Shown here piece after piece: positions 1-6,842 of a DNA stretch of 17,514 nucleotides. The notes below the pieces were generated by a model that saw only the letters and a program-made list of their open reading frames with translations, was not told where the DNA came from and did no database searches. This stretch comes from Pseudomonadota bacterium. GTDB lineage: Bacteria; Desulfobacterota; Desulfobaccia; Desulfobaccales; 0-14-0-80-60-11. Position 1 is the stretch's first letter. Each line of letters starts with the position of its first letter. The position numbers and the translations under genes are program-made. The stretch spans positions 1 through 17,514 of the forward strand of contig JAHIKF010000210.1 of the NCBI GenBank assembly GCA_018897875.1, given 5' to 3'.

Positions 1-19
1 CTGTTCCGAAAAGTCTTTC

Positions 20-120
20 GTAGGGTGCGTCTTACGCACCATGAGCTTATGGCCGCGGCGGGCACGGAGGCCCGCCCCACCCACCTTTTCATGTTTTACG
101 GGTGGGCCGAAGGCCCATGA
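20..120. repeat. Cluster of three dispersed hairpin repeats
   Basis: Three palindromic modules lie side by side. At 24-40, GGTGCGT pairs with ACGCACC. At 57-76 the GGCGGGC and GCCCGCC arms form a second hairpin. At 86-120 a TTTTCAT start leads into GGTGGGCC and GGCCCATGA arms. Related modules recur at 5551-5641, 11245-11312, 12621-12737 and 16113-16170, so this is a dispersed REP-like family and not local structure. The first 13 bases of the window also recur in inverted orientation at 12782-12794, where the same modules appear in the opposite direction. Confidence 0.75.
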
Positions 121-142
121 GCAACTGCCTTGAAAAGTTCCC

Positions 143-212
143 GTAGGGGCGGTTCGCGAACCGCCCCTACAACGGCTTTTCATAATTTATGGGTGGGCCC
201 AAGGCCCATGAA
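143..212. repeat. Perfect 28-bp palindrome plus hairpin repeat copy
   Basis: Positions 143-170 form a perfect palindrome (arm GTAGGGGCGGTTCG, no loop). Weaker relatives occur at 5551-5576 and 11245-11270. At 177-212 there is a second copy of the TTTTCAT / TGGGTGGGCC / GGCCCATGA module seen at 86-120. No gene is visible in this stretch. Confidence 0.75.
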
Positions 213-250
213 TGACTGCCATCATAAAAAACCTGGCGACCTAATCTACC

Positions 251-295
251 CCCTCTCCCCCCGCTTCGGGGGGAGAGGGTTGGGGTGAGGGGGGC
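251..295. repeat. G/C-tract hairpin repeat
   Basis: A perfect 13-bp stem (CCCTCTCCCCCCG at 251-263 with its complement at 267-279, CTT loop) is followed by a G-rich tail, GGTTGGGGTGAGGGGGG. The same architecture, degenerate and in two inverted copies, is found inside the mtaB coding sequence at 4926-5014. This makes it a mobile-looking repeat and not a terminator of an unseen gene. Confidence 0.65.
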
Positions 296-535
296 GATAT
301 CTGACGTGAGCGTAGTTATGCAATCCTGTACTAAGGCAACTGTGGGGCTTTTGCCACAATCGCCGAAAAGTTGTGTCTTTTTTACCACACCAGAGGCCAG
401 GCCGAAAACCCGGTTTGGCCCTATCACGCCAAAAAATCAACTATACCGGCTAGTTAACCTTTTAATGACGAACGGCGTCTCACCGTAAAATCCTGGTACA
501 GGCCTTGCACCCTGTCCTGACAAGGGGAGTATATC
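296..535 (+). other. Leader region of lpxC, no gene seen
   Basis: No coding sequence is supported here. The region is moderately AT-rich and must hold the lpxC promoter, but I could not single out a convincing -35/-10 pair. CCTTG at 503-507 could pair with CAAGG at 521-525 next to the lpxC ribosome binding site. The stem is only 5 bp, so I do not claim regulation. Confidence 0.4.
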
Positions 536-1450
536 ATGTGGCAACAGACTCTGGCGCAGCCGTTGACTTTTTCCGGCATCGGCCTTCATTCGGGCCGGTC
601 GGTGAAGGTCACGATTTATCCGGCTGCCGCCAACCACGGCTTGCGGTTCGTGCGGGCGGACCTGCCAGGCCAGCCGGAGATCCAGGCCCATTACAGCAAG
701 GTGGTGGACACCCTCCGGGCCACTACGCTGGGTGAGGGGAGGGCGACGCTCTCCACGGTGGAGCACCTGCTGGCCGCCCTGCTGGGCGCCGGGGTGGACA
801 ATGCCCGCATTGCGGTGGAGGGGCCGGAAGTCCCCATCATGGATGGGAGCGCCGGTCCTTTCGCCGTGCTTCTGGCCGAGACCGGGTTCAAGACGCTGCC
901 CTGGCTCCGGGCCTACCTCCGGGTGCACCGCCCGGTGGAACTCCGGGAGGGGGACCAGTGGATGCGGGTGGTCCCCGGCGAGCCCCGGATCACCTATACC
1001 ATCGATTTCAACCACCCGCTGATCAAGCGGCAGCGTTTCACCGTGCCCCTGGCCTCCGAGGCCTTTGCCCGGGAGATCGCTTCGGCCCGCACCTTCGGCT
1101 TCTTGAAGGAAGTGCAGTATCTTCAGACCAACGGCCTGGCCCTGGGGGGGTCCCTCGACAATGCCGTGGTTATGGATGATTCCGAGGTTTTGAACCCCGG
1201 CGGCTTCCGCTTCCCGGATGAGTGTGTGCGCCACAAGATTTTGGACGCGGTGGGGGACCTGGCGCTCTTGGGCCTGCACCTGTATGGCCGCCTGGAAGTG
1301 AGCCGGGGCAGCCATGAATTCCATCTCCGGTTTTTAGAGCACCTGATGGCGCAAGAGGCGGCCTGGCGCGTCTGGGTGCCGACGCCTTACACCCCGGAAA
1401 AACCAGCCGCCTGGTTTCAACCCACCCTGTGGGAGGGGGCGACCGCTTAA
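536..1450 (+). CDS. lpxC: UDP-3-O-acyl-N-acetylglucosamine deacetylase LpxC
   Basis: LpxC is the cytoplasmic zinc enzyme of the committed step of lipid A synthesis. It removes the N-acetyl group from UDP-3-O-acyl-GlcNAc. The 304-residue protein has the usual family length and no fusion. Zinc ligands are visible as His77 in STVEHLLAAL and His233/Asp237 in RHKILDAVGDL; His260 in SRGSHEF fits the catalytic histidine. The N-terminal TFSGIGLHSG motif is also typical. The ATG at 536 is preceded by a strong Shine-Dalgarno AAGGGGAG (522-529). The gene stands alone: repeats lie upstream and an intrinsic terminator (1487-1514) lies downstream, so it is not in the usual lpx or division operon here. Its presence shows an outer membrane with lipid A. 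Identification is from sequence motifs and is secure. Confidence 0.97.
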   Translation: MWQQTLAQPLTFSGIGLHSGRSVKVTIYPAAANHGLRFVRADLPGQPEIQAHYSKVVDTLRATTLGEGRATLSTVEHLLAALLGAGVDNARIAVEGPEVPIMDGSAGPFAVLLAETGFKTLPWLRAYLRVHRPVELREGDQWMRVVPGEPRITYTIDFNHPLIKRQRFTVPLASEAFAREIASARTFGFLKEVQYLQTNGLALGGSLDNAVVMDDSEVLNPGGFRFPDECVRHKILDAVGDLALLGLHLYGRLEVSRGSHEFHLRFLEHLMAQEAAWRVWVPTPYTPEKPAAWFQPTLWEGATA

Positions 1451-1486
1451 GATTTGTGTACTGTAGTTAGTGGTTATGGGGGGGGA

Positions 1487-1514
1487 GGGCAGGCCACGGG
1501 GCCTGCCCTTTTTT
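1487..1514 (+). terminator. Intrinsic terminator of lpxC
   Basis: A 9-bp GC stem, GGGCAGGCC (1487-1495) pairing with GGCCTGCCC (1500-1508), has a 4-base loop and is followed by six T residues. It lies 37 bases after the lpxC stop codon. Confidence 0.9.
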
Positions 1515-1523
1515 ATGGAAAGA

Positions 1524-1560
1524 GCGTTCAGCGGTCAGCGGTCAGCTTTCAGCTTTCAGC
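1524..1560. repeat. Tandem heptamer array (GCGGTCA/GCTTTCA)
   Basis: Five units of exactly 7 bases follow each other: GCGTTCA, GCGGTCA, GCGGTCA, GCTTTCA, GCTTTCA, then GC. The array begins just past the lpxC terminator. A related but inverted array stands at 11395-11415. This is a short tandem repeat, not CRISPR, because there are no spacers. Confidence 0.8.
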
Positions 1561-1644
1561 AAAAATAACGGTGCGGGGTTTTCGGGGGCGCATCGTTTTG
1601 TCCAATGTTTGGGAGTCTGTCAGGCTTTTAAAGCCGCGATTGCA

Positions 1645-1690
1645 TTGTCTAACTAATTATAAAATTAGACAAAATAGTACATTTTGTCTA
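1645..1690. promoter_or_regulatory. Three TTGTCTA boxes forming palindromes at the island's right-hand (3') end
   Basis: TTGTCTAA (1645-1652) is inverted to TTAGACAA (1665-1672). The arm TAGACAAAAT (1666-1675) is a perfect inverted repeat of ATTTTGTCTA (1681-1690) around a 5-base spacer. The second palindrome ends 22 bases after the stop codon of the minus-strand nuclease gene, so it could serve as a weak AT-rich terminator. It also matches the palindrome at 3841-3867 on the other side of the two-gene island. That match suggests a binding site for the island's DNA-binding protein, or a recombination site. Confidence 0.6.
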
Positions 1691-1712
1691 GTTATAGCGA
1701 TTGAAATCTAAC

Positions 1713-2612
1713 TCACGGCCGTTTACTAAGGGTGTTCAAATTTACGCCAAGCCATTCCGCGAAACCTTCTAAACTAAACTTCTGTAATTCTCCCTCCCCC
1801 TCGACTCCCACCTGCTTGTCTGCCAAAAAAGCTGCTACCATTTCTCCATCCATGGCGGCAATACCTGCTCTTCGACAAAGCGACCAGCCGTCACTGCTAA
1901 TCTGCCCCGTAGTAAAAAAAAGCATAATGATGGGATCACAAGCTCGGATTTTGAGCTGAGGAAGGTCTCCATCTCTGGGAAAAGCCCGAACTCGGCCTAA
2001 AAAAGCCGAACCAGCCAAGGCCCTAATATCAGGAGTTGATATCTTCGAGTCAGGGTAGTGTTTTGCTTGGCCCAAAAGCCATAGAACAAGGTCTGTCTCA
2101 AAAACTGGAAACAATGCACCATGACCTGTAAGGTCGCCTATGGACATCCTCCCAAAGAAGTCAATCCCTTGGTCCCCACGATAGGGGGTCAAGACTGGCT
2201 TGGGAACTCCAAGTAGCCCGAGAAGACGAGAGCATACCTTTTCAAAAAGCTCTGGGGTTAAATCCCGCAGGAAATCGTAATAATTCCTCCAGCGAAGCCT
2301 CCGGCGTTTCTGCTCCTTCACTTCTGGCGTATCGCAAGGCTCAACAAAGCAACCCCCTTGTATCTTGTAATCAGAAACACTGTTAAAGCCAAAGCGCGGT
2401 TGCTTCCCCTCTTCGATGCTCTTCTTCCAGTGTTTTGCAAGGCGATTTTGAACCTTTGGGGCCCATAAAGCGGCTTTTTCTTCCGGCACAAACCCCAATT
2501 CTGGGTACCTGGTAACAATTCTCTCTATGACGGCCTCCAACGGTTCAGGGGGGGCGTCGAGAGGCAAATCTGACAAAATGATCTCAGCTACCGTTGTTGG
2601 GCCTAGTTTCAT
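1713..2612 (-). CDS. Mrr-type restriction endonuclease-like protein
   Basis: This is a 299-residue predicted DNA nuclease. Residues about 120-264 fit the Mrr catalytic (PD-(D/E)xK) fold. They show a helix with Phe123-Glu124, GDQGID with Asp151 at 146-151, QAK with Lys184 at 182-184, a buried strand ending in TTG at 234-236, and MDGEMVAAFL at 254-263, which resembles the closing motif of the family. Residues 1-80 are helical and charged and could be a winged-helix target-recognition domain, but that is inference. The start codon overlaps the stop of the upstream ParB-like gene as ATGA (2609-2612), so the two are translationally coupled and probably act together. No methyltransferase is nearby, which points to modification-dependent or nucleotide-sensing restriction rather than a classical R-M pair. 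Base composition is visibly lower in GC than the neighbours, a sign of transfer. The target is unknown. Confidence 0.8.
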   Translation of the reverse strand: MKLGPTTVAEIILSDLPLDAPPEPLEAVIERIVTRYPELGFVPEEKAALWAPKVQNRLAKHWKKSIEEGKQPRFGFNSVSDYKIQGGCFVEPCDTPEVKEQKRRRLRWRNYYDFLRDLTPELFEKVCSRLLGLLGVPKPVLTPYRGDQGIDFFGRMSIGDLTGHGALFPVFETDLVLWLLGQAKHYPDSKISTPDIRALAGSAFLGRVRAFPRDGDLPQLKIRACDPIIMLFFTTGQISSDGWSLCRRAGIAAMDGEMVAAFLADKQVGVEGEGELQKFSLEGFAEWLGVNLNTLSKRP

Positions 2613-3724
2613 AGGTCAAGCTTATTGTCTGTGAGCTTCATCCAGTCGCCCAAAGTTTCCTTAAGGAGGGAGTACAATTCCCGCAATGGAAATGTGTCTG
2701 TTGGGGACAAGGATTTTAATGTGCTCGTAGGCATTTTTCTTAACGTTTGACTGGCCGCTTGAATACGAGGGTTCCAGTTTGGTGCGGTCGAAGCCTTCGC
2801 CACAGCAAGAGCTTCATTGAACGATTTATCGGGATCGAGTAGGCATTCCTGTGCCTCAATGTTTCCGATAATTTCCCTTAAGTTTCGTACATCCAAATAG
2901 GTGCGAATCTTAGGTTCGCGTGCACGAGCCGCTTCCTCTTCCTCCTCAGGACTATGTGGAGCGAGAAGCTTATAAAAACTCTCAAGGTTGTCTTCGTCAG
3001 AAAACCTATATTCGTCCTCGTGCCACCCTAGCCATTCTTTTACCTTCACGACGGAGACGGCCTCGTGAAAGAGTCGATACATCTTCGGGTCAGTTAATGT
3101 CCCAAATTCCTCATCGTTTTGCATCTGTTCCAGGGCCTTAAGAGCACGATATCGGCGGGTCGCCTCATGTGCAGACATACCGATTTGCTTTGCCGCTTCA
3201 CCGAGACTCAATCCGAAATCATCGACAAGCTCCACAACAAGCTTTGCACGCTGGTAGCCTCCCCACTGCTTGATGCCCGAAACGTGACGCAGCCCCATAA
3301 GAATGTGCTGAATGGTCTTGATGTCATCTTCTCCGCCTTTTAGAACTATGGCAGGGAGTTTATCAAAGCTCTCGATAAGGCTTCCTGAAACTGGCGAACC
3401 ACCGGAGCTGTCCCGTTTAAGCCAACGCATGGCGGCCACACGACGATTACCTTCTACAACCAAAAAAGACCCCTCTTTAAATTCGTAGGCCTTCACGACC
3501 AATGTCTCGACAGGAATATAACCATTGGCTTCGATCGATTCTTTGAGTGCTCGGAGTTCTTCCCTACCGTCGAGCTTAATGAGTTCTTCCGCACGTTGCT
3601 GCACACCGGCTTCATGGATTCGATTTGGCGTCACCTTGATGTACTGATCCATATCGAAGAATCTGTAGTTATTTGGATCAAGCAGCAATTGGTCCAGGCC
3701 AACTTCCTCCGGTTTATATTCCAT
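2609..3724 (-). CDS. ParB/sulfiredoxin-fold protein with HTH, partner of the Mrr-like nuclease
   Basis: This is a 371-residue protein. Residues about 1-115 carry a ParB/Srx N-terminal domain: LKESIEANGYIPVETLVV, then VVEGNRRVAAMRWL, the counterpart of the nucleotide-binding GERR motif of ParB. A helix-turn-helix follows (GLSLGEAAKQIGMSAHEATRRYRAL), and then a mostly helical, acidic C-terminal half that I do not recognise. The ATG at 3724 is preceded by AAGGAG at good spacing. An in-frame TTG at 3778 would add 18 residues but has no ribosome binding site, so I reject it. In known proteins this fold binds or hydrolyses nucleotides (ParB with CTP; DUF262 in GmrS-like restriction subunits). Coupling to a nuclease gene suggests a sensor or DNA-loading subunit of a defence module. 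It is not the chromosomal ParB: there is no ParA beside it and the sequence is far from that family. Confidence 0.75.
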   Translation of the reverse strand: MEYKPEEVGLDQLLLDPNNYRFFDMDQYIKVTPNRIHEAGVQQRAEELIKLDGREELRALKESIEANGYIPVETLVVKAYEFKEGSFLVVEGNRRVAAMRWLKRDSSGGSPVSGSLIESFDKLPAIVLKGGEDDIKTIQHILMGLRHVSGIKQWGGYQRAKLVVELVDDFGLSLGEAAKQIGMSAHEATRRYRALKALEQMQNDEEFGTLTDPKMYRLFHEAVSVVKVKEWLGWHEDEYRFSDEDNLESFYKLLAPHSPEEEEEAARAREPKIRTYLDVRNLREIIGNIEAQECLLDPDKSFNEALAVAKASTAPNWNPRIQAASQTLRKMPTSTLKSLSPTDTFPLRELYSLLKETLGDWMKLTDNKLDL

Positions 3725-3789
3725 GACCTTGCTCCTTCTGAAGTAACTTCTATGCGGAATTTTCGACACGCTGTTCAATGTAGCCCATG

Positions 3790-3818
3790 ATTATGACCCT
3801 GCCACGAATCCAGCCCAA
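3790..3818 (-). promoter_or_regulatory. Possible promoter of the ParB-like/Mrr island
   Basis: On the minus strand, TTGGGC (3813-3818) and CATAAT (3790-3795) are 17 bases apart and would start transcription about 60 bases before the ATG at 3724. The -10 is good and the -35 is poor. An alternative -10, TATACT, lies at 3866-3871, overlapping the palindrome. Confidence 0.4.
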
Positions 3819-3840
3819 CGTAAAGGAATGATTTTTCTGA

Positions 3841-3867
3841 CTGGACAAAATACTTCATTTTGTGCAG
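3841..3867. promoter_or_regulatory. Palindrome upstream of the island, twin of the one at 1666-1690
   Basis: CTGGACAAAAT (3841-3851) and ATTTTGTGCAG (3857-3867) are inverted repeats with one mismatch around a 5-base spacer. Read on the minus strand, the core ACAAAATG...TATTTTGTC matches the palindrome at 1668-1687 in 18 of 20 positions in the same orientation. The two copies bracket the two-gene island about 2.2 kb apart. It may be an operator, a ParB-like binding site or a recombination core. Confidence 0.6.
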
Positions 3868-3918
3868 TATAAGGTGCAAAAGCCTGATGTACTGTTCCTT
3901 ATATAGGAAGAATAAGCA

Positions 3919-5391
3919 TCAGGGTTCTCCCACCGCTTCTCCCACCAGCACTTCCCCCTGGCGCCGGTCAAAGCGCACCATTACCCGGCGGTTGCGCAGC
4001 GCCGGCGGGCCGGGGAAGGTTACTCGCAGGTAGTGGTCGCTTAGGCCCTGAAGCCAGCCCTCCGGCTCTGCCGGGCCTTCCACCAGCACTTCCCGGACCT
4101 GGCCCAGTTGGGCCTCAAGAAACTTTTCCTTCTGGGCCTGGCCTAACTCACGCATGATCCGGGCTCGCGCTTGCACCAGGTTGCCCGGCAAGGGAGGCAG
4201 GTCGGCGGCGGGGGTGCCGGGGCGGGGCGAATAGGGGAAGACGTGCAGGTAGGTCACGGGGAGTTCGGCTACCAGGGTCCGGGTGGCCTCAAAGTCGGCG
4301 GCGCTCTCGCCGGGAAACCCCACCAGGACGTCCAGGCCCAGGCCCGCCCCGGGAAAACGCCGGCTGATCTCCTGGACCAGGTCCCGAAACTCTTCCGGGC
4401 CGTAAGGGCGGCCCATGGCGGCCAGCACCGGGGCGGCGCCGCTCTGGAGCGGTAAATGGAAGTGGGGGCAGAAGTCCCGCCAGGCCGCCAGTTCGTCCAG
4501 GAGTTCCGGGGTCACCATCATGGGCTCCAGGGAAGAAAGCCGCACCCGGAAGGGCCAGGTCTTTTTCGTAAGGCGCCGCACCAGGGCGGCAAGGCTGCCG
4601 GCCGGGGAGTGGTCCAGCCCGTACTGGCCCAGGTCCACCCCGGTGAGAACCACTTCCCGGTAGCCCAGAGCGGCCAGCTTATGAAAGGCCGCCAGCACCG
4701 CGGCGGGGTCCAGGCTGCGGCGGGGGCCTCGGACCTTGGGCACGATGCAGTAGCGGCACTGGTGGTTGCAGCCCTCCTGGATCTTGAGCCAGGCCCGGGT
4801 GTGGCCGGGGGTTTGGTGGACTTCCCAGGCTTGGAAGGGCGGATGCGAAGAGAAGGTTCCGACCAAACGCCGCAGGCCCTTGAACGGCTCTCCCACGTTC
4901 AGCGACTTTTTTTCGGAAATTACTTCCTCCCCCTCCCCTGGTGGGAGGGGGCTGGGGGGAGGGGGATTAATATTTTCACCCCCACCCCAACCCTCCCCCA
5001 TCAAGGTGGAGGGAGAAGCGGCCTCAACTAATAGATGCCCTGGATAATCACTCAGCAGGTGGCCCAGGCGCCCTTTTTCCTGGTTGCCGAAAACGGCCTG
5101 CACCCCCGGCAGGGCCGCCACTTCCGCCGGGGCCCGCTGTCCATAGCAGCCGGTGACCCAGAGGGGCGTTTCCGGGTGCTCCCGGGCCAGGCGGCGTATA
5201 GCCTGGCGGGCCTGCTGGTCGGCCCGGGCGGTGACGGTGCAGGTGTTCACTATCACCAGGTCCGGGTCGGCCCCCGGGGCCGCGGCGCTCCACCCCAAAC
5301 CCGTGAGCTCCCGGGCCATCCCGGCCGTGTCACACTGGTTCACCTTGCAGCCGAAGGTAATGAGGCGGAAGAGGCGGTTTTCGGTGGCCAT
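3919..5391 (-). CDS. mtaB: tRNA (N6-threonylcarbamoyladenosine-C2)-methylthiotransferase MtaB
   Basis: MtaB is a radical-SAM iron-sulfur enzyme that converts t6A37 to ms2t6A37 in tRNAs reading ANN codons. The N-terminal methylthiotransferase domain has its three cluster cysteines at 15 (ITFGCKVNQC), 51 (VNTCTVT) and 82 (TGCYGQR). The radical-SAM CxxxCxxC is at 208, 212 and 215 (CNHQCRYC). A TRAM-like RNA-binding tail occupies roughly the last 70 residues. FGCKVNQCDT favours MtaB over MiaB or RimO. I use the ATG at 5391; an in-frame TTG two codons earlier is possible, and neither has a strong Shine-Dalgarno. At 490 residues the protein is longer than the usual 430-450, because residues about 127-157 are a Gly/Pro-rich insert encoded by a palindromic repeat (4926-5014) between the two domains. 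The frame stays open, so it is probably functional. Confidence 0.93.
   Translation of the reverse strand: MATENRLFRLITFGCKVNQCDTAGMARELTGLGWSAAAPGADPDLVIVNTCTVTARADQQARQAIRRLAREHPETPLWVTGCYGQRAPAEVAALPGVQAVFGNQEKGRLGHLLSDYPGHLLVEAASPSTLMGEGWGGGENINPPPPSPLPPGEGEEVISEKKSLNVGEPFKGLRRLVGTFSSHPPFQAWEVHQTPGHTRAWLKIQEGCNHQCRYCIVPKVRGPRRSLDPAAVLAAFHKLAALGYREVVLTGVDLGQYGLDHSPAGSLAALVRRLTKKTWPFRVRLSSLEPMMVTPELLDELAAWRDFCPHFHLPLQSGAAPVLAAMGRPYGPEEFRDLVQEISRRFPGAGLGLDVLVGFPGESAADFEATRTLVAELPVTYLHVFPYSPRPGTPAADLPPLPGNLVQARARIMRELGQAQKEKFLEAQLGQVREVLVEGPAEPEGWLQGLSDHYLRVTFPGPPALRNRRVMVRFDRRQGEVLVGEAVGEP
4926..5014. repeat. Inverted pair of G/C-tract repeats inserted in frame in mtaB
   Basis: The stretch around CCCTCCCCTGGTGGGAGGGG (4932-4950) and the stretch at about 4979-5014, which in reverse complement reads CCCTCCACC...GGGGGAGGG, are two inverted copies of one element. 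ATTAATATTTTCA lies between them. The element resembles the intergenic hairpin at 251-295. It is translated on the minus strand as low-complexity Gly, Pro and Glu residues in the linker between the methylthiotransferase and radical-SAM domains. Confidence 0.75.
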
Positions 5392-5550
5392 TTTCAAGGG
5401 CTTCGGCTAAAGGAATCGAAATCGTCAATTTTTGCTAAAACTTGGGAAAAAGAAATGGAGGCCTCGAAAACTGTTTTGCCCCTATATCAATCATTATCAT
5501 AACTTTTGGGAGGTAATACCGAGTTTCGGTCAAAAATTTACAGGCGAAAC

Positions 5551-5641
5551 GTAGGGGCGCACCTATGTGTGTGCCCTCAGGGGGGACACGCGGGTCTCCG
5601 CACCCGCCGGGTCGGCCAATGGTGCGCGGTGCGCACCCTAC
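5551..5641. repeat. Three degenerate hairpin repeats between mtaB and mnmA
   Basis: GTAGGGGCGCAC/GTGTGCCC (5551-5576), CGGGTC...CCCGCCGG (about 5590-5611) and GGTGCGC/GCGCACCCTAC (5621-5641) are members of the same three families as 143-170, 57-76 and 20-40. The remaining bases up to the mtaB start (5392-5550) hold no gene and must carry the mtaB promoter, which I cannot place with confidence. Confidence 0.65.
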
Positions 5642-5644
5642 GGC

Positions 5645-5672
5645 TGACTACTGGCCACTGACTACTGACTAC
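5645..5672. repeat. Tandem heptamer array overlapping the mnmA stop codon
   Basis: There are four 7-base units: TGACTAC, TGGCCAC, TGACTAC, TGACTAC. The last unit (5666-5672) contains CTA at 5669-5671, which is the TAG stop codon of the minus-strand mnmA gene. Confidence 0.8.
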
Positions 5673-6718
5673 TTCATCCGCGCCTCGATCCAGCCGCCGC
5701 CCAGGACCCGGTCGCGATCGTAGAAGACCACGGCCTGGCCCGGGGCCACCGCCGACTGGGGCGTGGCAAAGGCGACCTGCACCGAACCGTCGCCCTGGGG
5801 GGTAATCCGGGCCCGCACCCCGGGATGGCGGTAGCGGATCACCGCCGCGGCCTCGATCTCGCCGGCCGGGGGAGTGATGAGCCAGTTCATCCCGGAGGCC
5901 GTGAGCCCCGGGGATAGCAGTTCCTCCCGGTGTCCCAGTACCACCCGGTTGGTTTCCGGTTGGATCTCGATAACGTAGAAGGGTTCCCGGGCGGGGATCC
6001 CCAGGCCCCGGCGCTGCCCCACGGTATAGCTTTCGACCCCGCGATGCCGGCCCAGGAGGCGCCCCCGGGGGTCGACGAAATCGCCGGGAGACGCTTCGAT
6101 GCCCCGCCGGGCCTGGAGGAATTCCCGATAGCCGCCTGTGGGGATGAAGCAGAGCTCCATGCTCTCAGGCTGGTTTTCCCGGACCGGCAATCCCGCCTGG
6201 CGAGAGAGGCGCCACACCTCCTCTTTGGTCATCTGCCCCAGGGGGAAGAGGAGGTTTGGCAGCAGGCTGAGAGGCAGGCGGCTGAGGAAATACGACTGAT
6301 CCTTGCGGCGGTCCACTCCCCGGAACAGGCCCGGGACGTCGTGGTCGTCCAGGTTTTGCCGGGCGTAGTGGCCGGTGGCCAGGTGGGTGACCCCGCTTTT
6401 TTTGAGGTAGTCCCACAGGTAGCCGAACTTGATGGTCGCGTTGCAGCGGACGCAGGGGTTGGGGGTGCGGCCCCGGACATACTCCGAGACAAAATAATCC
6501 AGCACCTCCCGGGCGAATTCGGCTTGCAGGTCGAGCACCGTGAGGGGAATTCCCAGGTAGTGGGCCAGGGCTTCCACCCGGTCTGGCGGGGCCGCCAGGG
6601 GAGACAGACGCAAGTGGACTCCCTGGAGGTCTAAGCCCTGGCGCTGCAAGAGGGCGGCGGCCACGGCGCTGTCCACCCCGCCGCTCAAAGCGATGGCTAC
6701 TTTATGGCCGTCAGACAT
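5669..6718 (-). CDS. mnmA: tRNA-specific 2-thiouridylase MnmA
   Basis: MnmA activates U34 of tRNA-Lys, -Glu and -Gln with ATP and transfers sulfur to make s2U34. The 349-residue protein shows the PP-loop SGGVDSAV at 12-19. The nucleophilic cysteine is in NPCVRCN (Cys92), the persulfide cysteine is in ESMELCFIP (Cys190), and DQSYFLSRL and GQRRGLGI mark the tRNA-binding core and central domain. The aspartate three residues before the first catalytic cysteine in the E. coli enzyme is replaced by Cys89. The gene lies on the same strand as mtaB, and both modify the tRNA anticodon loop with sulfur, but 277 bases and repeats separate them, so cotranscription is uncertain. No Shine-Dalgarno is visible before the ATG at 6718. 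The stop codon falls inside a heptamer array. Confidence 0.96.
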   Translation of the reverse strand: MSDGHKVAIALSGGVDSAVAAALLQRQGLDLQGVHLRLSPLAAPPDRVEALAHYLGIPLTVLDLQAEFAREVLDYFVSEYVRGRTPNPCVRCNATIKFGYLWDYLKKSGVTHLATGHYARQNLDDHDVPGLFRGVDRRKDQSYFLSRLPLSLLPNLLFPLGQMTKEEVWRLSRQAGLPVRENQPESMELCFIPTGGYREFLQARRGIEASPGDFVDPRGRLLGRHRGVESYTVGQRRGLGIPAREPFYVIEIQPETNRVVLGHREELLSPGLTASGMNWLITPPAGEIEAAAVIRYRHPGVRARITPQGDGSVQVAFATPQSAVAPGQAVVFYDRDRVLGGGWIEARMK

Positions 6719-6842
6719 GAACCAAAATGTTTAACCCGCAGAAAAATGTCAATTTTCCGTGCCATGGCTCTTGTTATATAATTAATTAATATGGTTGGGG
6801 ATGTTATTTTTCAGGCCCAAGCTGGTTTTTTCAGTTCAAGAT

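Noticed and set aside
503..525. RNA switch hiding the lpxC ribosome binding site (CCTTG/CAAGG)
   Set aside because: The stem is only 5 bp, with no supporting structure or second conformation visible.
437..1324. A 295-codon open frame on the minus strand opposite lpxC
   Set aside because: It is a GC-rich shadow of lpxC: no start signal, low-complexity Pro/Gly/His composition, and lpxC has all its catalytic residues on the other strand.
1454..1711. An 85-codon plus-strand frame after lpxC
   Set aside because: It runs through the terminator, the heptamer array and the palindromes and has no ribosome binding site.
3725..3778. TTG start extending the ParB-like protein by 18 residues
   Set aside because: No Shine-Dalgarno precedes it, while the ATG at 3724 has AAGGAG at ideal spacing.
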